A stretch of DNA of 64,000 nucleotides from Nocardia beijingensis NBRC 16342 (GCF_001612785.1 NZ_BDBC01000012.1:62001-126000), one strand, 5' to 3'; shown: positions 49,659 to 58,878, counted from the first letter of the stretch. The notes: a model not told the origin generated them from the letters alone. Made by a program: numbers and translations.

Positions 49659-51264
49659 GCGAGGGGCTTTCTGTGGTGTCCGGTACCGCCAGGCGCGGCA
49701 CGGAATCGAGCAGGGAACGGGTGTACGGCGAAGTCGGCGCCGTGAAAACGTCGTCGGACGAACCGGATTCGACGATCACGCCGCCGTGCAGGACGAGCAG
49801 GCGGTGACAGATCTGCCGCACCACGGCCAGATCGTGGGAGATGAACAGGATGCCGACCCCGCGCTCGCGCGCCAGTTCGGCGATCAGATCGAGGATCTGG
49901 GCCTGCACCGAGATGTCGAGCGCCGACACCGGCTCGTCGCAGACCACCAGTTCCGGCCTGCTGCCCAGCGCCCTGGCGATATTGACGCGCTGCCGCTGTC
50001 CGCCCGACAGTTCGCGGGGGTGGCGATCGACGCAGGCCGCGGGCAGGTGCACCGCGTCGAGCAGATCCAGCACCTCGGCGCGCCGCTCGCGACGGCCGAC
50101 CCGAAGGGCGACGCTCTCGCCGATGATCTCGCCCACCCGGTAGCGGGGGTCGAAGGACCCGGTCGAATCCTGTGCGACCAGGCCGATCCGGCCGGGACGG
50201 CGGGTGCGCGGCGTCAACGGCGCTGCGGCGAAACGCATGTCGCCGCTGTCCGGCTCGATCAGCCCGGTGACCATCTTCGCCACCGTCGACTTGCCCGAAC
50301 CGGATTCACCGACCACACCGAGCACCTCACCGGCCCTGATCTCGAAGCCGACGCCTGCGACCGCGGGTACCGAACGGCCACGCACCCGATACGACTTGCT
50401 CAGCGCCCTCGCGGTGAAGATCGGTGCGCCCGGACGGGACGGCGGTGCGCCCGCCCGGCCCCGCGGCACCGCGGCGATCAGCGCCCTGGTGTACTCGTGC
50501 CGCGGAGCGCCGATGACCTGTGCCGCGGGCCCCTGCTCCACGACGCGCCCCGCTTTCATCACCAGGATGCGATCGGCCACCGAGGCCACCACCGCCAGGT
50601 CGTGGCTCACCAGGATCATCGACCGTCCGTCGGCGACCTGCCGGACCAGCAGGTCGAGCACCTGCGCCTGGACCGTCACATCCAGCGCCGTGGTCGGTTC
50701 GTCGGCGATGAGGATGTCCGGGTCGCCCGCGAGGGCGGAGGCGATCAGCGCGCGCTGGCGCTGGCCACCGGACAGCTGGAACGGCCGCTGCCGCTTGCGC
50801 GCCTCGGGATCGGCGATCCCCACCGAGAGCAGCAGCTCGTCGATGCGGGCGGCGCGCAGAGAGCGCGGTGTCGCGCGCAACGCTTCGGACATCTCGGCGG
50901 CGATGGTGCGCAGCGGATCGAGCGCGACGAGCGCGTCCTGGAACACCAATCCGATTCGGGCGCCACGGATCCGGCGCCACTGCCGTTCGCTCAGTCCGAG
51001 TGCCGGGGCGCCGAACAGGTCGAAACGGTCGGCTCGCACCCGGGCGCCCGCCCCCGCGAGGCCGACGAGGCTGCGTGTGGTCACCGATTTGCCCGATCCC
51101 GATTCGCCGACGATGGCGAGGATCTCGCCGCGCCGCAGGTCGAAGCCGACGCCCTCGACGACATCGCCCTCGGTCCCTGGGAAACCGACGCGCAGGTTCC
51201 GTACGCTCAGCACGGTCTCGGTCACGGTGCCCGCGCTCGGCACGGCGGCGGCGGTGAGCGTCAT
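49651..51264 (-). CDS. fused ABC transporter ATPase (DppD-DppF type)
   Basis: A 537-residue protein carrying two complete ABC domains. Domain 1 has Walker A GESGSGKSV and LSGGQRQRALIASAL; domain 2 has GESGSGKSTVAKM and LSGGQRQRVNIARAL, with DEPVSALD Walker B. The C-terminal oligopeptide extensions appear in SPYTRSLLDSVPRL. It powers the peptide/nickel-type importer. The ATG at 51264 overlaps the dppC-like stop as ATGA. Confidence 0.9.
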   Translation of the reverse strand: MTLTAAAVPSAGTVTETVLSVRNLRVGFPGTEGDVVEGVGFDLRRGEILAIVGESGSGKSVTTRSLVGLAGAGARVRADRFDLFGAPALGLSERQWRRIRGARIGLVFQDALVALDPLRTIAAEMSEALRATPRSLRAARIDELLLSVGIADPEARKRQRPFQLSGGQRQRALIASALAGDPDILIADEPTTALDVTVQAQVLDLLVRQVADGRSMILVSHDLAVVASVADRILVMKAGRVVEQGPAAQVIGAPRHEYTRALIAAVPRGRAGAPPSRPGAPIFTARALSKSYRVRGRSVPAVAGVGFEIRAGEVLGVVGESGSGKSTVAKMVTGLIEPDSGDMRFAAAPLTPRTRRPGRIGLVAQDSTGSFDPRYRVGEIIGESVALRVGRRERRAEVLDLLDAVHLPAACVDRHPRELSGGQRQRVNIARALGSRPELVVCDEPVSALDISVQAQILDLIAELARERGVGILFISHDLAVVRQICHRLLVLHGGVIVESGSSDDVFTAPTSPYTRSLLDSVPRLAVPDTTESPSRA

Positions 51265-52112
51265 GGCTGTGCCCTTCGTTCGAAACGGTGTCCCACGTGG
51301 CGGCCGAGCACCGTGGTGGCCAGGACCACGACCGTGACGGCGGCGCCGGGGAAGGCGACCGACCACCACGCGATACGCAGATCGCCGTGCGCCTCGGCGA
51401 GCATGGAACCCCACTCCGGGTCGGGGGGTTGCGGGCCGAAGCCGAGGAAACTGAGGGCGGCGGCGCCGAGAATGCTGGTCCCGAGGCCGAGGGTGACCAC
51501 GACCGGCAACGACCGCAACGCGTTCGGCAGGATGTGGCGAACGACGATCCGCGCGCGTGAGCGGGTCAGCAGCCGTGCCTGCGCGACGTGGTCGGCGGCG
51601 CGCACCGCCCGGGTTTCCGCCCGCATCACCCTGGCGAATCTCGGCGCCGCGGCGATGCCGAGGGCGAAGACGAGATTGCCGGTTCCGGTGCCCGTGAAGG
51701 TGATGAGCACCAAGGCGAGCAGCACCTCGGGGAACGCGCCGAGCAGATCGAAGGCGCGCGAGGCGACGGAGTCCACGATCCGGCCACCGATTCCGGCCAC
51801 CAGTCCGGCGCTCACGCCGAGCAGCACCGCGAGTGCCGTCGCCGACACCCCGATGAACAGCGACAACCGGGTGCCGTGCACGACACGGGTGAACACGTCA
51901 CGGCCGAGTTGATCGGTGCCGAACGGATGCGACAGCGAGGGCGCGTGATGCGCGGCCACCAGATCGGTGTGCAGCGGATCGCCGGAGGCCAGCAGGGTGG
52001 GCACGAGGGCGGCGGTCACCGCGAGAACGAGCACAGCGCCCGCGATCAGGACGGCGACGGGACGGTGCGGCACCGGGAAGGTGAAGCGTTGCCGCAGTAT
52101 GGCTGTCGTCAT
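51261..52112 (-). CDS. ABC transporter permease (DppC-type)
   Basis: A 283-residue membrane protein. An N-terminal helix is followed by the DppC-specific HPFGTDQLGRDVFTRVVHG segment and the permease loop EAxxxG-like ADHVAQARLLTRS. Six helices are visible in all. Start ATG overlaps dppB stop and end overlaps the ATPase start, both as ATGA. Confidence 0.88.
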   Translation of the reverse strand: MTTAILRQRFTFPVPHRPVAVLIAGAVLVLAVTAALVPTLLASGDPLHTDLVAAHHAPSLSHPFGTDQLGRDVFTRVVHGTRLSLFIGVSATALAVLLGVSAGLVAGIGGRIVDSVASRAFDLLGAFPEVLLALVLITFTGTGTGNLVFALGIAAAPRFARVMRAETRAVRAADHVAQARLLTRSRARIVVRHILPNALRSLPVVVTLGLGTSILGAAALSFLGFGPQPPDPEWGSMLAEAHGDLRIAWWSVAFPGAAVTVVVLATTVLGRHVGHRFERRAQP

Positions 52113-53056
52113 GCGGCGGCCTCCTGCAGGCGCGGATCGATCCAGAGATAGGCGATGTCGACGACGACCGTGACGATGAGATAGACCGCGGCAGACAGCA
52201 GCGCGACACCGAGTACCACCGGAACGTCGGAATAGCCGACGGCCTCGACCGTCGCCCGTCCCACGCCGGACCGGCCGAAGACCTCCTCGATGACGACGGT
52301 CCCGGTGAGCAAACCGCTCACGGCCCATCCGGCCAGGGTCGCGGCCGGGATCAGTGAGTGCCGCAGCCCGTGTCGCAGGCGCAGGCGGATGGCGCCGATG
52401 CCGCGTGATCGGGCCGTCAGCGCGAACGGTTGCTCGAGCGCGCGCTCGATCCCCTCCCGCATGACCTGGGACAGCACCGCGGCGATCGGCAGAGCCAGGG
52501 TGACGGCCGGGAGTATCAGGCGCTGGAACTCGTTGCCCGCGGTCACCGGCAGCACTTTCAGCGTGAAGGCGAAGATCCAGATCAGCAACAACCCGGTCCA
52601 GAAGGGCGGCGCGGAGGCCACCACGATCTCGGCCGTGGTGATCGACCGGCTCAGGGCATCGCGTCTGCCCGCGGTGAGCACGGCCAGCAGTGGCGCGAGG
52701 ACGACCGCGAGGAGCAGGGCGAATCCGGCGAGTTGCGCACTGCTGCCCAATTGTTCGCCGAAAACGATGTCGGTCACGGGTTCGCCGCGCACGTACGAGT
52801 AGCCGAGGTCGCCGTGCAGCAGCCGTGCGAGGTGTTGCCCGTATTGCACGAGCAGCGGGCGGTCCAGACCCCAGTCCTGTTCGATCCGCGCGCGCAAGGC
52901 CGGATCGCTGGACTCCCCCATGATCGCGGTGACCGGATCGCCGGGGGCGATGTGCACGGCCAGGAATGCCAGGGTGACCGCGGCCCACATCATCGCCGCT
53001 GCGGACAGGACCACGCTCGCGATGCGGCCGAACACTTTGCGCCGGTGTGGATTCAT
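52109..53056 (-). CDS. ABC transporter permease (DppB-type)
   Basis: A 315-residue membrane protein with six helices and DppB features: N-terminal VTLAFLAVHIAPGDPVTAIM, VVLAPLLAVLTAGRR, and the cytoplasmic loop ALTARSRGIGAIRL. It is the inner permease of the importer. It begins six bases after the rhodanese stop codon, so it belongs to the same transcript. Confidence 0.88.
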   Translation of the reverse strand: MNPHRRKVFGRIASVVLSAAAMMWAAVTLAFLAVHIAPGDPVTAIMGESSDPALRARIEQDWGLDRPLLVQYGQHLARLLHGDLGYSYVRGEPVTDIVFGEQLGSSAQLAGFALLLAVVLAPLLAVLTAGRRDALSRSITTAEIVVASAPPFWTGLLLIWIFAFTLKVLPVTAGNEFQRLILPAVTLALPIAAVLSQVMREGIERALEQPFALTARSRGIGAIRLRLRHGLRHSLIPAATLAGWAVSGLLTGTVVIEEVFGRSGVGRATVEAVGYSDVPVVLGVALLSAAVYLIVTVVVDIAYLWIDPRLQEAAA

Positions 53057-53062
53057 CGCGGC

Positions 53063-53971
53063 TCAGTCCTCGATGGGCGCGCCGACCAGGCTGCCCCATT
53101 CGGTCCATGACCCGTCGTAGACGCGGACCCGGTGATCGTCGAGCAGGTCGGTGAACACCAGCCAGCCCAGCGCGGCGCGATGCGAGAGCCTGCAGTAGGC
53201 GATGATCCGGTCGGCACTGTCGATGCCGAGCGCCGCCACCCGTTCCCGGAGTTCGGGCACCGGCCGCAGCAGTCCGTGCTCGTCCAGCAGATCCTGCGCG
53301 GGCAGGCTACGCGCGCCCGGAATCCGGCCTGCCCGTTCGGCGCCGTGATCGATCGGCTCGGTGAGCGGGGACACCCGCTGTCCCGAATACTCCTGCGGCG
53401 AGCGCAGATCCAGGATCGCGACGGACGACCCGATGGCCGCGCGGACCTCGTCCCGGCCGACGACGATTTCGTCGTGGCGCGGCGTGATTCGAGGCAGCGG
53501 TTCCGGCGATTCGGCGGCCTGCGCATCGGCGGTGGACGCGGCCTTGGCGGCGGCGCGCTCGATCGGTGCGGCGGAGGCGCTCGACGCGGGGTCGCTCGCG
53601 GCTTCGGCCGCGCGCCACGCGGGCAATCCGCCGTCCAGATAGCGCAGGTCACCACCGACCCCGACGGCCGCGGCCACCCAGATGGCGTACGCGGCGAACT
53701 GCGTCGGCTCGCCGGCGAAGACCACCGTCGACCCGGCGCCCGCGCCCAGTGCGCGCAGACGATCGACGAGCACCGGCGCCGAAGGGAATTCCCGGCGCGA
53801 GCGGTGCCAGAGCAGGTCCTTCCAGTACACGGTGCGCGCACCGGCGATGACGCTGCGGTCCGCCTCGGCGCCCGGCGTGTTGGTCACCTCGATGACGACG
53901 ACGCCGGGGTCCGAGAGACGGGTCCGCAACCATTCCGCGTCGACGACTCGGCTCGTCAGGACGTCTCCCAC
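53063..53971 (-). CDS. two-domain rhodanese (sulfurtransferase)
   Basis: A 302-residue protein with an N-terminal rhodanese fold lacking the catalytic Cys and a C-terminal active one: the nucleophile Cys is in IIAYCRLSHRAALGW. An Ala/Pro-rich linker joins them (near residues 130-170). It transfers sulfane sulfur, for example from thiosulfate or 3-mercaptopyruvate. I take the GTG at 53971 as start because GGGAGG stands six bases before it; an upstream ATG (54025) would lie in the promoter. It is the first gene of the ABC operon. Confidence 0.83.
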   Translation of the reverse strand: MGDVLTSRVVDAEWLRTRLSDPGVVVIEVTNTPGAEADRSVIAGARTVYWKDLLWHRSRREFPSAPVLVDRLRALGAGAGSTVVFAGEPTQFAAYAIWVAAAVGVGGDLRYLDGGLPAWRAAEAASDPASSASAAPIERAAAKAASTADAQAAESPEPLPRITPRHDEIVVGRDEVRAAIGSSVAILDLRSPQEYSGQRVSPLTEPIDHGAERAGRIPGARSLPAQDLLDEHGLLRPVPELRERVAALGIDSADRIIAYCRLSHRAALGWLVFTDLLDDHRVRVYDGSWTEWGSLVGAPIED

Positions 53972-54015
53972 AGCAGCCCTCCCGCTGGTATCCGCCGGGT
54001 CGGTCGACCTCGGCG

Positions 54016-54086
54016 GTGAAAACATATGAGTCGCATCGCGATACTGTGAACACAAAAAGTCACGGAGACCCGAATTATGTTTTCAC
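54016..54086. promoter_or_regulatory. 11-bp inverted repeat in the divergent rhodanese promoter
   Basis: GTGAAAACATA (54016-54026) and TATGTTTTCAC (54076-54086) are a perfect inverted repeat 49 bases apart, lying between the two divergent rhodanese genes. The spacing and position suggest two half-sites or two bound dimers controlling both directions. Confidence 0.5.
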
Positions 54087-54093
54087 GGCATCG

Positions 54094-54105
54094 GGATACA
54101 TATCC
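54094..54105. promoter_or_regulatory. candidate MocR operator GGATACATATCC
   Basis: A GGATA-CA-TATCC palindrome just upstream of the second rhodanese start (54144). Its arms match a palindrome in the MocR promoter at 58735-58748 (GGATA-TATG-TATCC). Confidence 0.45.
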
Positions 54106-54143
54106 TCGGCACCGCGCATCGTCCGAGCGTCGAAAGGACCGCC

Positions 54144-54998
54144 ATGCCCGGCGCCCGTGCCGCCCACCTCATCTCAGCGAGCGAGTTGCGTGACGACCCA
54201 CCGGAACAGCTCGTGCTGCTCGACGTCCGAGTCGGCCCGGCCGGGCCGGACCCGAACGCGTTCCGGCGCGGGCACCTGCCCGGAGCGCGGTTCGTCGACG
54301 TCGACGCCGACCTGGCGGGCCCCGCCACCGCGCGCTCCGGCGCCCGACCGCTCCCGGAAGCCGGACCGCTCACCACCGCGCTGCGGCGCTGGGGCATCCG
54401 CGCCGACAGCACCGTGGTGGTCTACGACGACTCCCGCTCGGTGCCTGCCGCGCGCGCCTGGTGGGTGCTGCGCTGGGCGGGACTCACCGACGTCCGGCTC
54501 CTCGACGGTGGGCTGCGGGCCTGGCGCGCGGCAGGCGGCCCCGTCGTCCCCGGCGCCGAAGCCGTCACGCCGGGAACCGTTTCCGCGCGTCCGGGCGGAC
54601 TTCCCGTGATCGGCACCGCCGCCGTGGCGACCCTGCCCGAACGCGGCGTCCTCCTCGATGCCCGCCCGCACAGCCACTACCGCGGCGAGGGCGAATTCGC
54701 CGGTCACATCCCGGATGCCGTGAGCGCGCCGGTCTTCGACGACTTCGACGAGCACGGACTGCTCCGCGACGAACACACCCTGCGTGCGCGCTATCACGGC
54801 CTCGGCCTCGGCCCCGAGACGCAGGCGGCCACCCACTGCGGCAGCGCGATGGCCGCGGCGCTGCAGGTCTTCGTCCTCGCCACGCTCGGCATCGAGATCG
54901 CCCTCTATCCCGGCTCGCTCTCGCAGTGGACCGCCGACCCGGCCCGCCCTCTCGTCCGCGGCGACTCTCCCGCGCCCGGCCCCGTCCCGTCACTCTGA
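54144..54998 (+). CDS. two-domain sulfurtransferase (SseA-like)
   Basis: A 284-residue rhodanese pair. N-terminal half: VLLDVRVGPAGPD, FRRGHLPGARFVD; C-terminal half: LLDARPHSHYRGEGEFAG and the active loop THCGSAMAAAL with catalytic Cys, which resembles the 3-mercaptopyruvate sulfurtransferase type (CGSxxx). It begins a plus-strand operon with two flavin monooxygenases, so sulfur freed there could be passed on. Ribosome site AAAGGA, ATG 54144. Confidence 0.85.
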   Translation: MPGARAAHLISASELRDDPPEQLVLLDVRVGPAGPDPNAFRRGHLPGARFVDVDADLAGPATARSGARPLPEAGPLTTALRRWGIRADSTVVVYDDSRSVPAARAWWVLRWAGLTDVRLLDGGLRAWRAAGGPVVPGAEAVTPGTVSARPGGLPVIGTAAVATLPERGVLLDARPHSHYRGEGEFAGHIPDAVSAPVFDDFDEHGLLRDEHTLRARYHGLGLGPETQAATHCGSAMAAALQVFVLATLGIEIALYPGSLSQWTADPARPLVRGDSPAPGPVPSL

Positions 54999-55014
54999 TC
55001 CCCGGAGATCCGCC

Positions 55015-56319
55015 ATGGCCGACCAGCCACGACATGTCATCCTCAACGCCAATCTGATACCAGGAGGCACCATCGGCAGCCCGTGGCGGCGCGCCGAGCA
55101 ACCCGCGGCGCACTTCGTCGGGATCGAGCACTACCTCGACGTGGCGCGCGTCGCCGAACGCGGACTGCTCGATGCCGTGTTCCTGGCCGACTCACCGGAC
55201 CTCCAGGCCAAGGACTGGAATGCGCCGAGCCGGCTGCTCGACCCGTTCATCGCCCAGTCCGTGCTGGCCGCGCACACCAGCCATATCGGACTGATCATCA
55301 CCGCCACGACGTCCTACAACGACCCCTACAATCTGGCGCGCTCGTTCGCCGCGCTGTCGGCGGTGTCCGGTGGCCGGGTGGGCTGGAACTACGTCGTCAC
55401 CGGCGGCGACGCCGCGGCCCGCAACTACTCCCTCGGCCAGGCCCTGCCGAAGGCCGAACGGTACGCCCGCGCCGCCGAATTCCTCGACGTGGTGACCGCG
55501 CTGTGGGATTCGGTGCCCGCGGACGCGGTCGTCGGTGACAAGGCCAGTGGACGCTACCTCGACCCGGCGGTGGTCAGGCCGATCGACCACGACGGCAAGT
55601 TCTTCCAGGTGGCCGGGCCGTTGAAGGCGCCGCCGCTGACCCACGGCAGGCCGGTGCTGATCCAGGCGGGCGCTTCCGCCCACGGTGTGGAACTGGGTGC
55701 GAGGACAGCGGACGCCGTCTACTCCGCACACGTCGATCCCGCGTCGGCGGCGCAGCGCCGCACCGAACTCCGGCGCCGGGCCGTCGACGCCGGGCGCGCC
55801 CCCGACAGCGTGAAACTGTTGCCGGGGTTGATCGTAGTGCTCGCCGACTCCGAAGCCGCGGCCCGGCGACGCGAACGCGAGCTCATCGACCTCATTCCCG
55901 ACGACATCCAACTGGTCAACCTCGCCGATCGGCTCGGCGTCGACCCCGCCGATCTCGACCTGGACGCACCGTTCCCGTGGGAGCGGATCCCCGACGAGAA
56001 CACCGACGCCGGGTCACGCGGCCAACGCGCGGTGCTGCTCGAGTACGTGCGCTCCAGCGGCGCGGACACGCGCGGCGCGGCGCGACTGCTGGCCTCGGGC
56101 AGTGTGCACGCCAAGGTGGTCGGCGGCCCGGAACAGGTGGCCGGATTCATCGCGGACTGGTTCGAGGCGGGCGCCGTGGACGGATTCAATGTGATGATCG
56201 ACGAATTACCCGGTGGGCTGGCCGATTTCGTCGACCATGTCGTCCCGCTGCTGCGCAGGCGCGGCCTCTTCCGCACGGAATACGACACCACCACCTTGAG
56301 AGGGCATTACCGGCTGTGA
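55015..56319 (+). CDS. LLM flavin-dependent monooxygenase, NtaA/SnaA/DszA type
   Basis: A 434-residue F420/FMN-type TIM-barrel enzyme. N-terminal HVILNANLIPGGT, FLADSPDLQAKDW, ITATTSYNDPYNLARSFA, and GGRVGWNYVVTG, the NtaA-DszA-DmoA pattern, needing reduced FMN from a separate reductase. Such enzymes break C-S or C-N bonds, e.g. in sulfones or dimethylsulfide. The ATG at 55015 follows CGGAGA. It is between the sulfurtransferase and a second LLM enzyme, which starts inside its stop codon (GTGA). Confidence 0.85.
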   Translation: MADQPRHVILNANLIPGGTIGSPWRRAEQPAAHFVGIEHYLDVARVAERGLLDAVFLADSPDLQAKDWNAPSRLLDPFIAQSVLAAHTSHIGLIITATTSYNDPYNLARSFAALSAVSGGRVGWNYVVTGGDAAARNYSLGQALPKAERYARAAEFLDVVTALWDSVPADAVVGDKASGRYLDPAVVRPIDHDGKFFQVAGPLKAPPLTHGRPVLIQAGASAHGVELGARTADAVYSAHVDPASAAQRRTELRRRAVDAGRAPDSVKLLPGLIVVLADSEAAARRRERELIDLIPDDIQLVNLADRLGVDPADLDLDAPFPWERIPDENTDAGSRGQRAVLLEYVRSSGADTRGAARLLASGSVHAKVVGGPEQVAGFIADWFEAGAVDGFNVMIDELPGGLADFVDHVVPLLRRRGLFRTEYDTTTLRGHYRL

Positions 56320-57311
56320 TCACTTCGTCGTCACCGGCGGTGATCGGACCGCCGTCGCTGTTCGTGCAGTTGCGCAGCGGCCCGCCCGTCGCCGAGGTCT
56401 ACCGGCACACCATCGACATCGGCGTGCGCGCCGAACGGCTCGGCTTCGGCGCCGTCTGGTTCGCCACCAGGCATTTCGAGGCCCATCACGCCGCACTGCC
56501 CTCCGTGTTCCCCTTCGTCGCCGCGGTCGCCCAGCACACCACCACGATCCGGCTCGGCACCGGCGTGGTCGCGCTGCCGTTCGAGCATCCGGTGCGCCTG
56601 GCCGAGGACGCGGTGGTCACCGACGCGCTCAGCGGCGGACGGCTCGAACTCGGTGTCGGCAAGGGCCTCGGATTCGGCCACTCCGCCTCCAGCTACAGCG
56701 GATTCGGTGTTCCCGACACCGACCGGGAGGCGCTGTACGCCGACCGGCTGGCCGCGCTACAGCGTCTCCTGGCCTCCGGGCGCGTCACCGACGACATCGC
56801 CCTGTATCCGCCGCCGGGCACCCTGCGTTCCCGGCTCTGGCAGTCCACCGGCAACAGCGACACCGCCCGGCGCGCGGGCGCGGCCGGCGACGGACTGCTT
56901 CCGCACGGCAACTCGCAGGCGCGCGCGGGCGGCGATGTCGCCGAACTCGTCGACGCCTACCTGTCCACCTGCCACGGCACGCCGCGCATCGGGTCGAGCG
57001 TCACGGTGCTGCCCGGTGACAGCGAACGCGATGCGCTCGACCTGCTCGACACCGACATCCGCGCGAGCCCGGCCTACTACCGGCAGCTGCGGGACGCCGC
57101 CGACCGACGACAATTCCTGGCCGACAACCGCATCCGGATCGGAACCGCCGAGCAGATCGTCGAACAGCTACGCGACGACCAGGGCCTCGCCGCCGCCACC
57201 GAGGTGCTGTTCCAGATTCCGCTCGCGGTCGGTCATCCCCGATACGCGGAATGCCTGCACCGCGTCGGCACCGAGATAGCCCCGCGGCCGCGTCCTCGGC
57301 CCGTCCGCTAA
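56316..57311 (+). CDS. LLM flavin-dependent oxidoreductase (luciferase-like)
   Basis: A 331-residue (beta/alpha)8 enzyme. N-terminal LFVQLRSGPPVAEVYRHT, FGAVWFATRHFEAHH, and GTGVVALPFEHPVRLAEDA with GGRLELGVGKG are alkanal-monooxygenase-like stretches. The partner enzyme or reductase is not coded here. Its GTG overlaps the previous stop, and its own stop overlaps that of the convergent MocR gene. Confidence 0.82.
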   Translation: MITSSSPAVIGPPSLFVQLRSGPPVAEVYRHTIDIGVRAERLGFGAVWFATRHFEAHHAALPSVFPFVAAVAQHTTTIRLGTGVVALPFEHPVRLAEDAVVTDALSGGRLELGVGKGLGFGHSASSYSGFGVPDTDREALYADRLAALQRLLASGRVTDDIALYPPPGTLRSRLWQSTGNSDTARRAGAAGDGLLPHGNSQARAGGDVAELVDAYLSTCHGTPRIGSSVTVLPGDSERDALDLLDTDIRASPAYYRQLRDAADRRQFLADNRIRIGTAEQIVEQLRDDQGLAAATEVLFQIPLAVGHPRYAECLHRVGTEIAPRPRPRPVR

Positions 57312-58660
57312 TCCAGGAACTCCCGATGCGTGGCGCCGGCGGCCTCGGCGAGCAGGCGCGCGAGTTCGGCGAGCCCGGCGTCCGCATCGGGTAGTTGCGG
57401 CACCGCGACGCGCACCACGCCCGGACGCGGCGGCGCCACATACGATTTCGCACCCGACCCGACGACGATCCCGTGCCGGGCCAGCCCGAGCAGCGCCGCC
57501 TGTTCATCGGCGACCTCCACCCACACCACCAGGCTGTTCACCCCGGAACGCGCGGTGACGCCGCGCTCGCGCAACGCCGCGAGCAGCCCTTGCCTGCGCG
57601 CGGTGTAGCGATCGCGGGCGGTGGCGATCAATGCGGCGGTCGCGCGGTCGGCGATGAGGTGCGCCAGAGCGTTCTGCAGGATCCGGCTGTTGGCGGCGAT
57701 ACCGTGGACCCTGGCCCGGATGGCCCGTTCGACCAATTCGGCGCTGCCGCCGATGACGCAGGTCCGGATGTCCATGCCGTAGGCCTTGCAATAGCTGCGC
57801 ACCCGCACACTCCGGTGCGGGAACCAGCGGCCGAGCGAGGGCGCCTGGGCCACAGCCAGCGGCCCCACCGCGTCGTCCTCCACGATCCACGGCACCCGCT
57901 CCGCCGCCGCGAGCACCGCGGCCAGCTCCGTGGCGCGGTCCTCCGACAGCGCGCCACCCGTCGCGTACCCGCCCTCCGGCTGGAGCACCACCACCGACGG
58001 CCTGCGCCGCAGCACCGCCGCCAGCGCGCCGGGCAGCGCACCCTGTTCGTCGGATTCGATACCGAGCACCTCGTACCCGACCTCCGCCAGCGTGTCGAGG
58101 AAGCCCGGCATCACCGGCTCCTCCACGGCCACAAGAGAACCCGCGGACGCGGCGGCGTCCACCGCGAGGAACAATCCCTCCGAACCGCCGCCCGCCGCGG
58201 CGAAGGCCTCGGCCGCGAACGGCCAACTGTCGACGACGGCGGCGCGGAGCCGATCGGTGATGTAGTCACGCCCGGGCCGGTTGAGCTGATCGGTGTGCAG
58301 TCCGGCCAGCATGGCGGGCGCCAGATCGGGTTGCAGTGCGTAGTCCGGGCTTCCGGTCAGCAGGTCGCGGGCCGCGAGCGCACGAGCTGCCGGGGCCTGC
58401 TCGAGCGCGGCAACCACCGTGCCACCGCGTCGATTGGTGGCGATCAGCCCTTCCTCGCGCAGCGCGCTCCAGGCGGCGACGACCGTGCGCGTACTCAGCC
58501 CGCAGCGCCGGGCGACCTCGCGAATAGTCGGCAAGCGCGCACCCGCGGTGAGCGCACCGTCCCGGATCAACCGGGCCGTCACCGCGCGCACCGACTCGGG
58601 GGTATGCGAATCATCGGCCTGCAACGCGCGCACCAGCAGTGCAGAATCCAGCTCCGTCAC
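57308..58660 (-). CDS. MocR-type regulator: GntR DNA-binding domain fused to a PLP aminotransferase fold
   Basis: A 450-residue protein. The first 75 residues are a GntR winged helix (RLPTIREVARRCGLSTRTVV, AAWSALREEGLI). The rest is a fold-type I PLP domain; the Schiff-base lysine is in YCKAYGMDIRTC and the PLP Asp in WIVEDDAVGPL. Effector unknown. It is convergent with the sulfur operon. Upstream (58697-58748) are direct repeats expected for MocR, and a similar palindrome lies in the rhodanese promoter. GTG at 58660 selected; another GTG two codons earlier is possible. Confidence 0.86.
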   Translation of the reverse strand: MTELDSALLVRALQADDSHTPESVRAVTARLIRDGALTAGARLPTIREVARRCGLSTRTVVAAWSALREEGLIATNRRGGTVVAALEQAPAARALAARDLLTGSPDYALQPDLAPAMLAGLHTDQLNRPGRDYITDRLRAAVVDSWPFAAEAFAAAGGGSEGLFLAVDAAASAGSLVAVEEPVMPGFLDTLAEVGYEVLGIESDEQGALPGALAAVLRRRPSVVVLQPEGGYATGGALSEDRATELAAVLAAAERVPWIVEDDAVGPLAVAQAPSLGRWFPHRSVRVRSYCKAYGMDIRTCVIGGSAELVERAIRARVHGIAANSRILQNALAHLIADRATAALIATARDRYTARRQGLLAALRERGVTARSGVNSLVVWVEVADEQAALLGLARHGIVVGSGAKSYVAPPRPGVVRVAVPQLPDADAGLAELARLLAEAAGATHREFLD

Positions 58661-58696
58661 TGACACTCCACTCGTCGTCGGCCATCCGTACGGAGA

Positions 58697-58748
58697 ATAT
58701 ATGTATACAGAGAACCGGTTTGTTCCCGGTTTCCGGATATATGTATCC
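58697..58748. promoter_or_regulatory. MocR operator region: two ATATATGTAT direct repeats with central inverted repeat
   Basis: ATATATGTAT occurs at 58697-58706 and 58737-58746 (40-base period). Between them, AACCGG (58713-58718) and CCGGTT (58726-58731) form an inverted repeat. The second direct repeat lies in GGATA-TATG-TATCC (58735-58748). Located 37 to 88 bases before the MocR start; probable autoregulation. Confidence 0.55.
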
Positions 58749-58878
58749 ACCCGCCCAGCGACCTCGGAGCGACCGGAGGATCAGCCGATGGGCCGGCGGC
58801 CATGAACGGGAGCAACGTCGTCCCTATCGGCCAGGACTACGCGCTCTCAGCGGTTCCGTGGTCGAGAAAACACGGTGG

